Positions 23,401 through 55,987 of a DNA stretch of 64,000 nt are shown in pieces. Position numbers and translations under genes: made by a program. The notes beneath the pieces were generated by a model that had not been told where the DNA came from, made no database searches, and was given only the letters and a program-made list of their open reading frames with translations. This DNA comes from Wuchereria bancrofti (taxonomy: Eukaryota > Nematoda > Chromadorea > Rhabditida > Onchocercidae): assembly GCA_005281725.1 (NCBI GenBank), contig SSBO01000004.1, positions 1,798,001 to 1,862,000 on the forward strand, in the 5' to 3' direction. Numbering within the stretch: position 1 is the stretch's first letter; every line of letters begins with the position of its first letter.

Positions 23401-26400
23401 TAAGTGTTGGCTAGCAATTGCAAAGCTCAAAATTTCTGAAAAACCATCTATAATCGCCTTGGTACAGCGCTGTACTGATTCTGTTTCCACGAAACAGTGG
23501 ACAATCCAAAGAAACATCGTTAGTTTTTAGATGGACAAATATATTTATTTTTTGCATAATTTTGTCCAAAGTTTGCTCATTTTATTTAAAAATAAGAAAC
23601 AATGAGGAATATTCCATTAACTCAGTTCGTTCAGCTTTATTGTATATTTATTTTACTTTTACAAGATCCGGTAGTAGTTATGAAATTTAGTGATAGTAGT
23701 GAAATATTGAAGAAGTTTTTTGCTAATTGTAATAAAACATCACTAATATTGCGTAAAAAAACTGTGGCTAATTGTTATAAAATGTGTTACCTTAGGTATA
23801 ATATTTATATTTAATTAATTACATCAATGAAATTCCCTAATTATTTTGCGTTATTAATTTATTCCGTGGGACTTAATTTAGTAGTCGAAGAAAATTTATG
23901 GTACAAAAAAGTATAAGGTTAATTCCGAAGGTAGGAAAGTTTGATCGATTTTTTAAGAAAAACTCATTTATTAACAAATTTGTTTACAGAATTCAACAAA
24001 CATTCGTGTCAGAGCGCAAGAAATGTTTACTGATATTAATGCTAATAACACATTTTATGCGAGATATCAAGAATTGTCTCACTCACATGCAATTCTTATG
24101 TCAAAAAACAAATTTAATGAAAAACATAGAAAAAATCAAGAGTAAGATATTCATGAACTCCCATAAAAAAGAACACTTCTTAATTTTATTTTAATCGTTA
24201 ATCAGAAATGTCAACGACAATTTTGTGGTTTGTCATTTAGCTATTTAATTTCAGCTTATAAAAAGTTAGGTAGAGTTAAGAAATTATGTATTCATTATTG
24301 TAGGAAAATAAGTAGTTTTCGCAATGAACTTACTGAAATTTGCAAAAATAAGGGACAGCTGTATCACTGGCGACAAATTGATTCAGCACGAACTTTTCTT
24401 TTTACCCTTCATCGAAATCTTTTCACGGTTGAAGTGGCGGAAGTTAGTTTATGCAATTGAAGGGTTTGATTTTTTATTGCATCCAACTTTTAGAGGTTTT
24501 CTTAAATTGTTGAAGTACGGACGTCTCATTTCAGTAATTTGAAATGAAATTAAATATAAATTAGTTTTAGATATTTCTGCAAATGTTGGTTGATGTTCAT
24601 GCAGTGTGGCGACATACTGCCGCTGACTGTATTGCTAATTATTTGGAATGGAATAAACCACTAACAAAAAGAATATTATGGGACCCACCTAATAAGGCTA
24701 TTTTAGCATCTACAAGATTTACAAACATTCTGTTTTGATAATGAGTTTTTAGAGAGTGCCTTCTTGGTGTCCAACCAGTGTAATTCTTCAGGTATTTGAT
24801 CCCAAATTTAAATATGCATGTGGTTTAAGACGTGATAATTTATGTGTCGTTTACAATCGTGATGGGTTACCAAAAGATGAACAAACTTGGAATGGAACAA
24901 TATTTGTATCAAAACCACACTGGGGCGCTTATCAGTGGCCAAGGTGAACTCATACATTTTTTAAAATTACCACATGTTAGGATAGCTAGTGATTACCCAA
25001 TCTGAACATACAACATATTGTGATGTAACTATGCAACTTCTCTTTTCCTCCATCGAAATTGATTATATTTTTTAAATTTATATATAATATTCGTTTCTTC
25101 ATGATAATATTAGTTCCTATGAAGTATACTTTATTCTCTTGAATTGACATATTTATAGTATTTCAGAAAATTGGTGGTATCAGCTCCAGCAAACGCGCAA
25201 AAAGAACTGCAACGCTCTATGTCGGAATTCAATGATATTGAAAAACTAATACTTGAATATATGAAAGATAAACAATTTATTATTTTGTGGCATACTATCT
25301 TATTGAAGGAGAAGGAAGACAGTGATGTATTTTATGCTGGCGAATATCGTTTAATAAAAGTATCCTACGTGTTTTATCATTATGATTGTGATATTTTTGA
25401 ATTTTGCATTCTTTTTTTATAGGTAAAACACCTTCAACCGACTGCTACTACTATTATAGAATCTATATTGATTCCTCAATTCATTTTTCAGTATTTGTTT
25501 CGAAACTTTGGTGTGCTATTGGTGTCGCAATTTAAGATGTTGTTAGAATCGTTATGTGGTCCCGAGGTAAAAGTATCTCATTTCGTTGTCGTAATTGAAT
25601 TTTCGATTCTGCGATAAAGCTAATGTCGATTTTGTTTAAAGAACGAACGTTCTCTTATACGACGCACACAGACAAAACTTGCTGCAATATATTGTGCTGG
25701 CATTATCCGTGGTTCAAGAAACTGGCTTTTTAATGATCTGCAAGAGATGTGGGTCTGGTTGAAACCTATTATTGTCTACCATATTGAAGGTATCTTGACC
25801 ATTTAAGTTAATTTTCAATCATTTGATTATGCTTTGCAGGAAACTTTCGAAAGTATTTGAATGATTGCAGGTTTGATGTCAGAAACAGTGTATCATTGGG
25901 ATATTGCGCTGAAGTTTTGCTTGGATGTTACCGATGTGAGGAGATTTCATTGGCTTATAGAAACACTATTTGAAATCGCTTTAAAACCTGCCCCGACAAC
26001 ATGGCATCGATGTGTGTAAGTGAATTTTCCATTTTTAAAAGTTAAACTATGAAAAAATGATGGGGGAAAAGAAATCATGAGAATAATCAAACATGATGCC
26101 AAAATTTTACCATTTTCCTTATCTCTTTCTATCACAAGAGATTTCAGACAGTTATATTAGGAGTTAAGTTGAAAATTGATTTTTCTACTCTAATTATTGT
26201 TTCAGGCGATTGGGTCTTATACAATACATTTCGTCCTGCTCAGCTTGGAGAACAACAGAATTATTAAATCAAGTCATAAATATTGCAAATGTTATGATTT
26301 CACAATCGTGGCTGGCAACAGAAAGAGAACAAATTGCGAGGTTAGAAATTTTCAATTAATTTTAGTTAAAAGAGGAGTTTCGAAAAATTATCAATTTTTT

Positions 26401-29162
26401 TAAAAACTTATGAGTTAATATGAGTTTCTGCTGAGACTCGAAAAGACCTTAAAAAAAGAAAAAAAATGATTTAAATGCTAAGCTTTATTTCACACTTTAA
26501 TGTATTGTGATTGCTCATTAAAAATACTCATTAAAAGCATAAAAACTTTAATTACTTTAACAAAGATAGGGCAATCTAGTCTATAGAAATAAGATAGAAT
26601 GATAAGACTATTAGCTCTATAAAAATAAATAGAACTATTGAGTTTAAAAATTAACTGCAGCGTGCTTTCATTTCCTGCTGTTTATGGTTTTGCAATGGGT
26701 GATGAAAACAATATACCAGTGAAATACAGAATTCCTAAGTTGGCAGAAATAATAGATATATTCGATACTCAAGTAATAACTCTTGCCTGTTACTACAATT
26801 TTATTGATATATTTCATTTTCTTAAATTAACTTACATTTCTTAAAAAGAAAAATACTCTTCTATAGATTAAGGAAATGATGAAGTCAAGGAAAATACAAG
26901 TAAACAAAAGAGATGCAACTCCCGAAGTGCAATCAAAGCAAATAACATCATCACCACCGCCGTCTGCTACTGTTACTTTATTGAAAAATTCACTATGTAT
27001 TACAGAGAAATTTAACAAACAGATTGCCACCAATCCGAATATTGTCATCGTGAGGGTAAATTGCGAGATTTATTGTAAGAATTGTGAGAAATTTGATTTA
27101 TTTCTGTAGATTTTTAGGAAGCTATTTGAAAAGTTGGGTTTATGCACAATTATTATTTCATGTAAAATGGCTGTTAATTAGTAACATTCTTTGATTTATA
27201 AATTTGTTAATTAGTTTCAAAAAAACGATGAAATTAAATTCAAAATTTCTTCAGCGTCAACTGTATATTAAAACTCTGCTGAGATTTTTGAATGTATACT
27301 TTCTGTCCTGTTTCGTAGCTTTATCTTCGCCTATCATATCTCTCTTTCCACTTATAACCCATCTAGCCGATGAAGAAACAGCCGAGTGAGTTGCTTTTTT
27401 TTCGTTTCATTGAAGTTCTCACTCAAAACTTTAGCCATTTTGAAGACTGTTTAACCATTATGGTCATCAGATATTTGTGTAATGATGCATCTGTTATTTT
27501 TTCAGCGTTGCTTTTATTTCAGCAACGACGAGACAGAAGTTGTACGGGATGCTGATTTGGCAGTTGATGCAAGCGATATCTTGTTCCAGTCATGGTCTGG
27601 TATTTATCTATGCGACGAACTTGCTGATGAGATGTTAAATAGTGTCGAACAGGTATATAGACCATTTTAAATTCAAGATTTCCACAGTTCGTCAATTCTA
27701 TCGATTAAAAATTTTCAGTTTAATTTTCTGACAAATCAGAGATTTATAAAGAAATAGAAAAATAACTTCGTGAAAAAATCGTCTGACATCGTTTTTTCTC
27801 ATGGTTTCTAAGCAGACTGTTGAGGAAGTTTAAATGGTAATTACAGACGATGAATGAGAGTACGAGTTGGAAAGCATGGGTATCTATAATGAAATTTCTT
27901 CATGTATTTATATTTTCAAACATACTTGTTTGCGAAAAGCAAAGAAGGCGTGAAATTGTGCAGTAAGTTGCTCTGAGAAGCATTTCGCTGCTTCAATTAA
28001 ACAAGTTTATAAACCGCTACCGAAATACCATCGGATTAGCTGTGTGGACAACAAGGAATATTATAACGTGACCTCATAACTTAAAATAATAAATACATTT
28101 AAAATGCATTGAAGCAAAGGATGCTTATTGATTTGCTTACTTACTGATGTACTTGCTGAAAAACTGACAAAAGATAGGTAAATGTCATAATTTGAAAAAA
28201 GAATCCGTGAGCACTTTTAAGCTTCTTCCTTAGCTTAGCCTATTCTCACTTTTATTTGTTTAGCGTGATTTAACTGCATTTCCAGAGATTTGAACAACTT
28301 TTCCTTCACACCACACCAGGGAATTCTATAAAAATTTTATTTCAGTCCCGATATAATTTAAAATAATGAAATTATAGACGAATGATTTACAATGCAATCC
28401 ACCACGCACAACTTGAAGTACGACGAGAGGCAGCTGATTGTCTAACAGCACTAATACACTGTGGTTTTCAATTACCCACCAGTTGTTATATTGTAAGTTT
28501 TTGGAGACTTTATTGACCAAAATGTTGAATTAAGAGATGCTATCTGCAAGTAACTGCAAAGTATAAAGTAGTAATTTGGAAGTAATTTACCAGAAGGAAT
28601 TATTCAAATGCACAAATCATAAGATACTAAGCGAAAGGCATGGCGCTGTATTGGCTTTGTCCGCGGTGATTCGGGCTTTTCCATTCACTATTCCACCACT
28701 AATATTCGATATGTTACCGAAATACTGCCAGCTCGGCATTAACTCTGATTCTTTAACACGTGTAAGCAAGCATTCTTCCTTTCAAGCATTCTTATCAGGA
28801 ATTAGTGAAAGGCATGCAGGCATGTTTATTGTTGCATGTTTATCAATGCATATTTATGCTAGATTCTAAATTGAAATTCATTTTCGAATTTCATATCGAC
28901 AGCAGCACTACTGTACTTTAACCATACATTGGCAAGAATTGAAAGAGTAGTCATCCCTAGTCATAAGAATTTGAAATTATGTAATGAATTATTTGATTGT
29001 TGTTTGATTAAATTAAAAGAGTTGCAGAACACAGTAACAGAGACACTGCGATCATTTTTGCGCACTCATCATGATAAGATGATTGAAACGGGCGAAAAGG
29101 ATGCGATACAGAAATTGTTCGTTTTCATACAAAATGTTATCTCACCCAATTACTATATATGA
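14432..29162 (+). CDS. PSME4: Proteasome activator PA200 (proteasome activator subunit 4)
   Basis: HEAT-repeat cap (Blm10/PA200) that binds 20S proteasome ends and promotes ATP-independent turnover, including acetylated histones in other animals. Exons: 14432-14488, 14726-14946, 15059-15199, 15487-15664, 15743-15945, 16451-16639, 16811-16976, 17092-17261, 17587-17755, 18094-18255, 18807-18955, 19496-19676, 20223-20321, 20548-20617, 20813-20976, 21120-21236, 21500-21699, 21812-21957, 22211-22356, 22490-22609, 22730-22759, 22818-22907, 22979-23107, 23339-23518, 23626-23763 (doubtful), 23990-24141, 24316-24442, 24571-24696 (doubtful end), 24792-24943, 25167-25359, 25492-25566, 25642-25789, 25871-26015, 26206-26340, 26661-26772, 26867-27055, 27255-27385, 27523-27652, 27847-27962, 28378-28492, 28594-28761, 29022-29162. 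About 1,990 codons against about 1,840 in human. Matches to vertebrate PA200, as I remember it, run end to end: HRFSKADHIKLIKF, VTLPWRPIYDL, PGYIDW, KPHWGAYQWP, AGIIRGSRNW, SFLRTHHD. The C-terminus SPNYYI* keeps the HbYX-type tail that docks into 20S alpha pockets. Phases close except at the two doubtful places. Confidence 0.95.
21308..21366. repeat. AAT microsatellite
   Basis: Interrupted (AAT/AAC)n tract within a PSME4 intron, downstream of the exon ending at 21236. Confidence 0.85.
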
Positions 29163-29204
29163 ATTGTTCCACTTTTTGTCTTAATAATTAACAAATTTTG
29201 TTTC

Positions 29205-29456
29205 TTGTATTCCTCACGTACGTCTATTAAATTTTTGGATTTCTTTTTTGAGTTTGCTCCAACAAATGCCAACTTTACTGCTGTGCTTAGATTTGTAGAG
29301 TTGTTAAATTCTATATGCTTGAAAGATTTGATAGTTGAAAATGGCATGAAAGATGGACTTGGGATTAAGAAGGATTGCTTACAAGATATGTGTCGGTGTG
29401 TACGTGAACTAAGGACGCGACACAATGATAGTTGTGTATTTGAACCGTTCCAATAG
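29205..29456 (+). other. Coding-like open frame without a start, unassigned
   Basis: Just after the PSME4 stop, 83 open plus-strand codons end in TAG at 29454-29456. Codon use looks coding, with residues such as NANFTAVLRFVELLNSICLK and CVRELRTRHNDSC. No ATG opens the frame and no clear acceptor feeds it; TTTTGAG before 29251 is the nearest candidate. It is not part of any PA200 I know, since the true C-terminus is upstream. It may be an exon of a short downstream gene in the PSME4 transcription unit, an alternative 3' exon, or chance. Confidence 0.3.
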
Positions 29457-29800
29457 TCAAAATAATGGGTGGATACGTCAAAATATGTCTGAGTTTCCTG
29501 CAAGGAATTTTGATAATTGTCCTCTCCTTTCGCAGCGATTATTAATAATTTGAATATTACGGCAATCTAAACATTATGCAAATGAACTTTTCTACCATTT
29601 CATAGCTGAAAACCATTGAGGTACGGTTGTTAGTCAGATTGCTTTTAATAGGTGTCATAGTCTTATAGACAAGAATTTATTTATATGAGAAATTTATTTT
29701 TTTCAGTGAAATATAAAAAGTAAGTTTTCATAGTGATTTAATATTGAGTTCACAATGATTTTGCAGCGATTTGCAAAAGTGGGTATTTTCGGGAATAGTA

Positions 29801-31476
29801 ATGACTACGAGTACTAAAAGTAAGTTTTATTTATCACTTTTATTTATCAACAGAATCTTCCGGGAGCTTCTGAGCAATCAATCCGTAAAGCAAACATAAT
29901 CGACTTTTCAGGTGACATCATTGAAGAATATGAAAAAATCAAAAAAGCAGAGGTTTGTTTCTCCAGTATTTAAAATAAAAAAGATTGTCTTTGAAAAGCT
30001 TCAACCTGAAGTCAGAAACAGCAAAAGGCACAGACCTCAATAATTTTAATTTCGATTCCATTTCATAAAAGTTGAGTGATTCGATTAAAATGATAAAGTT
30101 AGGGTTAATGAAATTGTAGCTTACTCAATCAGTTCCATTTTAGTGTGATCGAATATCGTTACGACAGGATATGGCTTCCAAGAAAATTCTTTCAGCTGAT
30201 CGTGTCGAGGATTTGCTTTGTTTCCCCGTTGATTTTCAAGAAAACTTACGAAAAACGGATCGCATTTACATGACCGATGACAATAGACGATTACTGTTAA
30301 TTAGAGAATATAATGATATGGGAGGCTCGAAATCTGTGAAGTTCGTTTTTAATACTTACTTAACTTTCAATTTGGTTTAAGGTTCAAATACCCTTCCTTA
30401 CATTACCAATGAACTATGAATGAAGATAACGGTTCCTGATAGAATTAAAATTTTTTCACCATTTTAATTCCTTTCCATTTTTCTTTTAAAATTTCATGCA
30501 TTTTTGCAGCAGTTTGCCCACAACTTCATCTCGGAAATGCACCAATTCTATGATAAAATCTGAACAAACAGTTCCGACAAGTAAATCAGCCTTATCAGCT
30601 AAGAGATCCTACGTATGATCTTCATAATCTCCTTTCTAAGTCAGGACTCCATATCTCCTATAAAACTGGAACTGGTTAAGTGTATCTCTCCTCGTAAGAA
30701 AGACATGCAATGTTGACTAACTTTCAAATTTCAATTTTTATTATTCTAAATTCCCTTAAAGTCAACACTTCTTTGCATGCTTGTTTGAGCTTTTTTTAGT
30801 GGATAGACTGATCTACGAAGAAAATGGTGTGAAAGGTAGAAAGACAGGTAGCAAGAAACTTCATGATTTCTGAACTACTGCCACTATACAGTACTTTTGG
30901 GCTAAATTGTTACACCGATAAGTAAAAATTGACTCTTCCTTAACTGAGATGGTTTGCTGTACCGCTCTTTTAATCGTTATCAGCAAACTTCAGATATGAT
31001 AATTGCAAAGTCCTTATCTAATAATTTATGAAAAACGATTGCAAACTAAAAGGATTAGATAAAACGGTTCAGAGAGTGACCAGTGTAAGGCTTTCTTTAC
31101 CATATTTTTATTGAATCCTTAAAAGTCTATGGACCATAACCTTGATCCACGACTGATCATCCCAAGCAATGTTGACGAAACGGATATTAGCTTTCGAGCG
31201 ACAGAAATCGATCATTCAAGCTTCAAAGATTTAGGGAATATCAACTCCGTTAAATGTTAAAACTCCGACTCCCATTTTCGACAAACATCCATCACCATAA
31301 CAAAAGTCTTTTTTCAGGATTCAGATCAGGATAATAACGGTTGTATATTAGACTTCAAAGTGTTTGTTAACGACAATGCTAGTCAGAGTAACACTCATCA
31401 GATTCATGTTCAAGCAAATTGTTCTAATTTCGCTCCCGGTCATTTGTACATTAATGGAATGAAATTCTCACTTTAG
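29801..31476 (+). CDS. Small basic coiled-coil protein, possible borealin/CSC-1 relative
   Basis: Six plus-strand exons chain in phase: 29801-29819, 29912-29952, 30144-30295, 30510-30612, 31126-31248 and 31318-31476 (TAG), about 198 residues. The start is the ATG at 29801 in a short first exon. Residues 8-60 form a charged helix (EEYEKIKKAECDRISLRQ, then a DRVEDLLCFP segment). Next comes a Ser/Thr/Lys-rich linker (TSKSALSAKRSY), an acidic Asp-rich stretch, and a C-terminus ending LYINGMKFSL. This order, an N-terminal helix with an ECDR...LL-P pattern followed by a basic S/T linker, resembles borealin, the chromosomal passenger subunit called CSC-1 in C. elegans. The similarity is weak and from memory. 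Exon 3 stays open to 30335 or beyond, so its donor is uncertain. It starts 640 bp after PSME4 on the same strand and could share its transcript. Confidence 0.6.
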
Positions 31477-32305
31477 ATTTAAAGAATGGATAAATTATGC
31501 GAACTTAGTTGCGATGTATAGCCGTTCAATCATTGATACTGTTTTGAGGACAAGTTCATCACTTAGATGCTCAATTTTTAAGTCATTTTATCTTATTTTA
31601 CAAAAAAAAAAAAAAAAAAAATTGAGTACGATATCCCGTGATGTGATTGAAGAAATTAGAAACAATGTTTATTATTTTAAATAATTTTAGAAGTGGAAAG
31701 AATTGATAGTAAGCTATCTAAATAAGTAAACATTTTACATCGACAAAAGTTCCAGGCAAGAAAAAGCAGAAAGAAATGGTTTCAAAAAAAGCGAAATATA
31801 TCACATTCTTTAATTTGAATTTCATTGAGCAACAAAACAACAATATACAGAAATAGTGACACAGAGACATTACTTCTTACAAAATATTAAAAATCGTGGG
31901 AAAGAGAAACCCGTAAAGAAACTATTTCATTACATTTTCAAATTTCCAAGGATGAAAAAAAAAATTTCGTCACAAAAATATCAGGGAAATACTGGACATT
32001 GCAAACTATGAGGTAGCTTGTTTAAAATGTAACTGAGCATTAAGAATTCATTAACATTTAATTTCGGTGATACTTTGAATATTTGGAAAAAGTTATGAAA
32101 AAATCAAGCCTTGCAGAAAGTAAAATAAACACATTAGAAAGTCAGGATTGTCTCCCAGCTGTTCAAAAAATATAAGACCTGAATCCATTAAAAATATATG
32201 ATGACGAATCTATCAAAAACATATGACGTCTCAGTTCCAATATTGAGGTTCCATCCAAGTATTTGTCATAGATAATATAATACAAGATGTTAGAAAAGAA
32301 AGCTA
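31477..32305. other. Convergent 3' spacer with poly-A tract
   Basis: This 0.83-kb spacer separates two converging 3' ends and contains no supported exon. A run of 20 A residues at 31602-31621 lies 126 bp past the coiled-coil gene's stop. Confidence 0.45.
31602..31621 (+). repeat. Poly-A homopolymer (20 bp)
   Basis: Uninterrupted run of A. No target-site duplication or retroposed gene was recognised beside it, so it is called a simple repeat. Confidence 0.9.
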
Positions 32306-52308
<20,003 letters not shown>

Positions 52309-52837
52309 ATCTCGAACTTATTAAAAACGATCTTGGCTATCGTTGAATATCCGCTGTTATCGATCATACTATAAAAGATTTATTTCAACCAATAAAAGAA
52401 GGTGGAAACCAATGGTTAACAATTATGGCAACAAAATATGTTGATCAGAGGCATTTGCTTTTTCAACTGAATCATTTCGATGGAAAATTTCATTGAAGAA
52501 GCATGTTGAGTCACCATTATTTAACCCTAAAAAAATACTTCAGTTTACTCTCTGAATTTGGACGACTAATAGAAACGACTGAACTATATGATAACAAAAT
52601 ATATCGGTCAGAAACAATCAGTTCCTAACTGCATTAATTTATTAAAAAAATCAGGAAAGCTTCGAAGTATTAAAAGCTTTTGTAAAGTTTAAATAAATTG
52701 ATTCTACCAAAGAATGTTCGTAATATGAAGCCGAAACTATTACTGTAGTTTAAACGAGGAGTAATATTTTTAAACGTAATAACGATAGCATTCAACTCTT
52801 TGGTATCCTGTAAGAAAGTCAATAAAACAGACACACT

Positions 52838-53024
52838 GAAAAACTTGAGGCAATGTAAAATAAACACGCCTTGGCTGTGCTCAACTTTACCATCGCATTT
52901 GAAAAGCACTGAAAATTTTTACTGGACTGTTTCTGGTTTTTCAAAAATTTGAGATAATGTAAAATAAACATAATGACCTGACTATACACAGCTTTACCAC
53001 TGGATTTGGAAAGCATAAAAATTG
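52838..53024. repeat. Diverged tandem duplication (about 80 bp, offset about 105 bp)
   Basis: 52838-52918 and 52941-53024 share the order GAxxxAATGTAAAATAAACA, then CTTTACCA, then ATTTGxAAAGCA. They are roughly three-quarters alike by eye, indicating an old local duplication. Confidence 0.65.
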
Positions 53025-55920
53025 AAACAATATAAGAATACTTGATCACTAAAACTGAAATAATTTATTTCTGAAAAACTAATAACGACTTCAAAACATT
53101 TCGTGTCAGTCCCTATTTCTGACTCACAACTTTAAATTTGAAAGGAAAGTTGAAGAAACACTTCTAATTGAATCAGATGTTTATAGTGCTTAGTTTCTTA
53201 TAATCACTGCTATATATCTCCATCTCTTTTTTCATCAACAACTTCTTTGACTTTATTATTTTTCTTATCCGTAACTTTCTTCGTTGACACACAATCTGAC
53301 GTCGGTTAGAAAAGTAGACAAATACCGAAAATAGTTTTGAAATCGTCTTATGTTTAAATTCTAATTTATTTCAAAAAGCAGAATTTCTAACTATGGCGAG
53401 ATGATAATATATAAGCGAAATCCGAAAAGGCAAGAACACGGTGAAATACATTAGAAATGAATATGAATAAATAAAAGAAATGCAAAATCCTAAGGAATAG
53501 TTGTGATCACAGTAGATCAAACTTTTCAATCTTCTCTATTAATAAGAATCGATGAGAATGCTGCAGTAAATTTCAAATTTCACAGTGGATGGAATGTAAT
53601 AACTCCGTCTATTTTTTATAAATGAATTGATAAATTAAATGAAATCAAATTAAACTGAATTAGGATAGTGCAGTGACGGCAGACAGAGCTGACAAATAGT
53701 AAAAGAGTGCAATCAGACGATGGCAAGTGATGTGTCGTGACTCTATCGACTAGTTTATATTTGTAAAGCACTGGAAAAGTCGGTCACCGTGATTTTATTT
53801 AAATGCCAACCAGAAATTTTACTACGGACATAGAAGTTTTGTACAATGCTTCTTTTACTGCAACAAAAAGTTTTTCCGAATTGCTGTTCCGAAGAGATTT
53901 GGTCCCTGCTTTTGGAATTTGGAGAAAGGAGAAAAGTTACTGACTTATAAGATCATGATGGATCATACACTCCATGAGATGATTATGGTACCTGTGAAGA
54001 AATTGTAGTAATATTACAAAGTGATGATAAAGCGATGATAGGGTGAGAATAAAAGTGATGCTTTAATAGTCCGTCTCCAAAGTTTTAAATTATAGTAGAA
54101 CAGACCGGTTACTTCTGTAGAATTTAACAACTCTGACTGAAGGATTGTGAAAGTTTGTCAAAATAAATAATTCTGAGAATCTGAGATCTACTGCACAATC
54201 TGTTTATCAAAATCCGTTGAATGACACTTCAACCTAACGTTTACTATCTTCACTTCCTAAAGGACAGATTTAGTAAAGATAATTTATTTGCATAGCACAC
54301 TCACATTGTATCTATCATCAACGAATGCTAGCTGATAGAGGTATGTAAAAGCGCTCGTTTTTTATATAAGCAGTAGAAAAAGTTAAAGTTTAAAAACTAT
54401 TTGCTGGTCGTAAATTGGCGGCATACAAAAATGAAGAGTCATTTTTGACAGCATTTCACATTTTCGAAACAACTTTCTATTTCTGCCGTCAATGTTCCAA
54501 TCTATTCGCTCCATCAAATAGAACAAAATAAAGCAAATATCAACTTTGTACAATTTGAAATAACTAACTGTATCATAAATAGAACTATTTCCTTCATTTC
54601 TTATCATTGAAGTTTTTAAAAGATGGTCCTTCATCTTACGTCTTATATCGATTACTGTAATCTTAATTAGGCCTGAATAAAAAAACTATGGTATTGCTAT
54701 ATATAGTATTTATCTTGGTCATAATTATCACTAATTATTGTTATCCTTATCACTGTTAATATCTTTATCAATACTGTTATAACTATTTATCCAAAAATTC
54801 AAAAGAATATGTCGTTAATCAATAACTAATTGACTGGACAGCAATAAGATCGCCTTCTTCGGTATGTCAATGAAAAGTCGATTTTATTTCTGATTTTTGA
54901 AGATTTTTCTCCGTGATGAGAAAAAATTGTATTAGGAGGTTTTAAAAAGCTTATGTCTATTCTTACAAATGTAGAAATTCTGCCTTATGAAAATCATTTG
55001 TCACCTTATTCCTTTTCCCTATGTCTAAACGATGGAATGGAACTAAATATCATGAAAAATTGATAAATGTCTTTCGCCTAAGGATATGAAAGCCAAAGTA
55101 AAAATTTTGAAAAGTCGAACAAACAAAATAAACGGAAAATTAGAGCAGTCGGAGAAGTGAACAATGAATGAGTTGTTACGATCATCAGGGAAGAATGAAG
55201 CGCTACAACGAAGCGCTATCATTACGCATTGGAAATTTGGTTTAAAGTGCCAACTGAATGGAATCGAAATGGAATCATGACGCGAAAAGCGAGCTTAATT
55301 GAAGCTTATTTATTTATTTAGTTACTAAGTTTTGCAGAAAATGTAAGAGTTCGATGTTTTATTTCCTGCAAAACGATATATTCAGAGGACATGAGGTCAT
55401 TGTGGAGACTCTAATGAGGTCAATTTCAAGCTAGTTGATAAATATCTTACTTGATAATGTCTACTTAGATCACTTAATCATTCGAATATTTTATCGAAGT
55501 TTCTTCGAAACTCCGTAAATTATAAGTAAGTCATAGAGGAGGAGAAGAGATAGAAAATGAATCAATGGTACGAAGTTTCAACAGCTTTTAAGGGTAAAAA
55601 TAATGAAAATTGAAAGATCGGCGGATTGCTGAATTGTTGGACGATAGCGCGGTAGTAGACAGAGAGCAGAAGATCTAATGCGACACACTGTTATTACCTT
55701 TCACTCCCCGATTTTATGTCCGCTGAGCTATGGAAAACATAATCTATACCATAATTATTGTTTAATAGTGACTCTGTGTAAAATATTTCCACTCTTTATT
55801 CAAATAAAGACCTGAAGTCAGGTAGCTTTACGATTACTTTATTAGCGTAACAATTTCAAATGATTATTCTAGTAAATGATCGAAAGTTAGTCCCTTATAT
55901 TCCCTTACTGTTTTAGTTAG

Positions 55921-55987
55921 TTTAGGTTGATGGTAGCATTCTACTGAAAGATATTCTTTAATTTAGGTTGGTGGTACTGAAAGGTAT
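55921..55987. repeat. Short imperfect direct repeat
   Basis: TTTAGGTTGATGGTAGCATT...CTGAAAGATA is followed by TTTAGGTTGGTGGTACTGAAAGGTA, the second copy lacking about eight internal bases. Confidence 0.6.

Noticed and set aside
23898..24194. 98-codon open frame (Lys- and hydrophobic-rich) across PSME4 exon 23990-24141
   Set aside because: A different frame (NSTNIRVRAQEMF...) fits PA200 better and joins in phase with the next exon; this one is a shadow.
25423..25491. In-frame read-through upstream of the PSME4 exon starting 25492
   Set aside because: The frame is open, but PA200 similarity resumes only at the TTTTTCAG acceptor before 25492 and the upstream exon ends in phase at 25359, so this is intron.
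26827..27048. Minus-strand open frame with a hydrophobic start
   Set aside because: It is antisense to a clearly coding PSME4 exon (26867-27055).
29153..29503. 116-codon minus-strand open frame
   Set aside because: It begins at TTG, not ATG, has no splice support and lies antisense to the PSME4 tail and the orphan plus frame.
31602..31621. Poly-A run as a sign of a retroposed gene
   Set aside because: No processed coding copy precedes it and no target-site duplication was seen.
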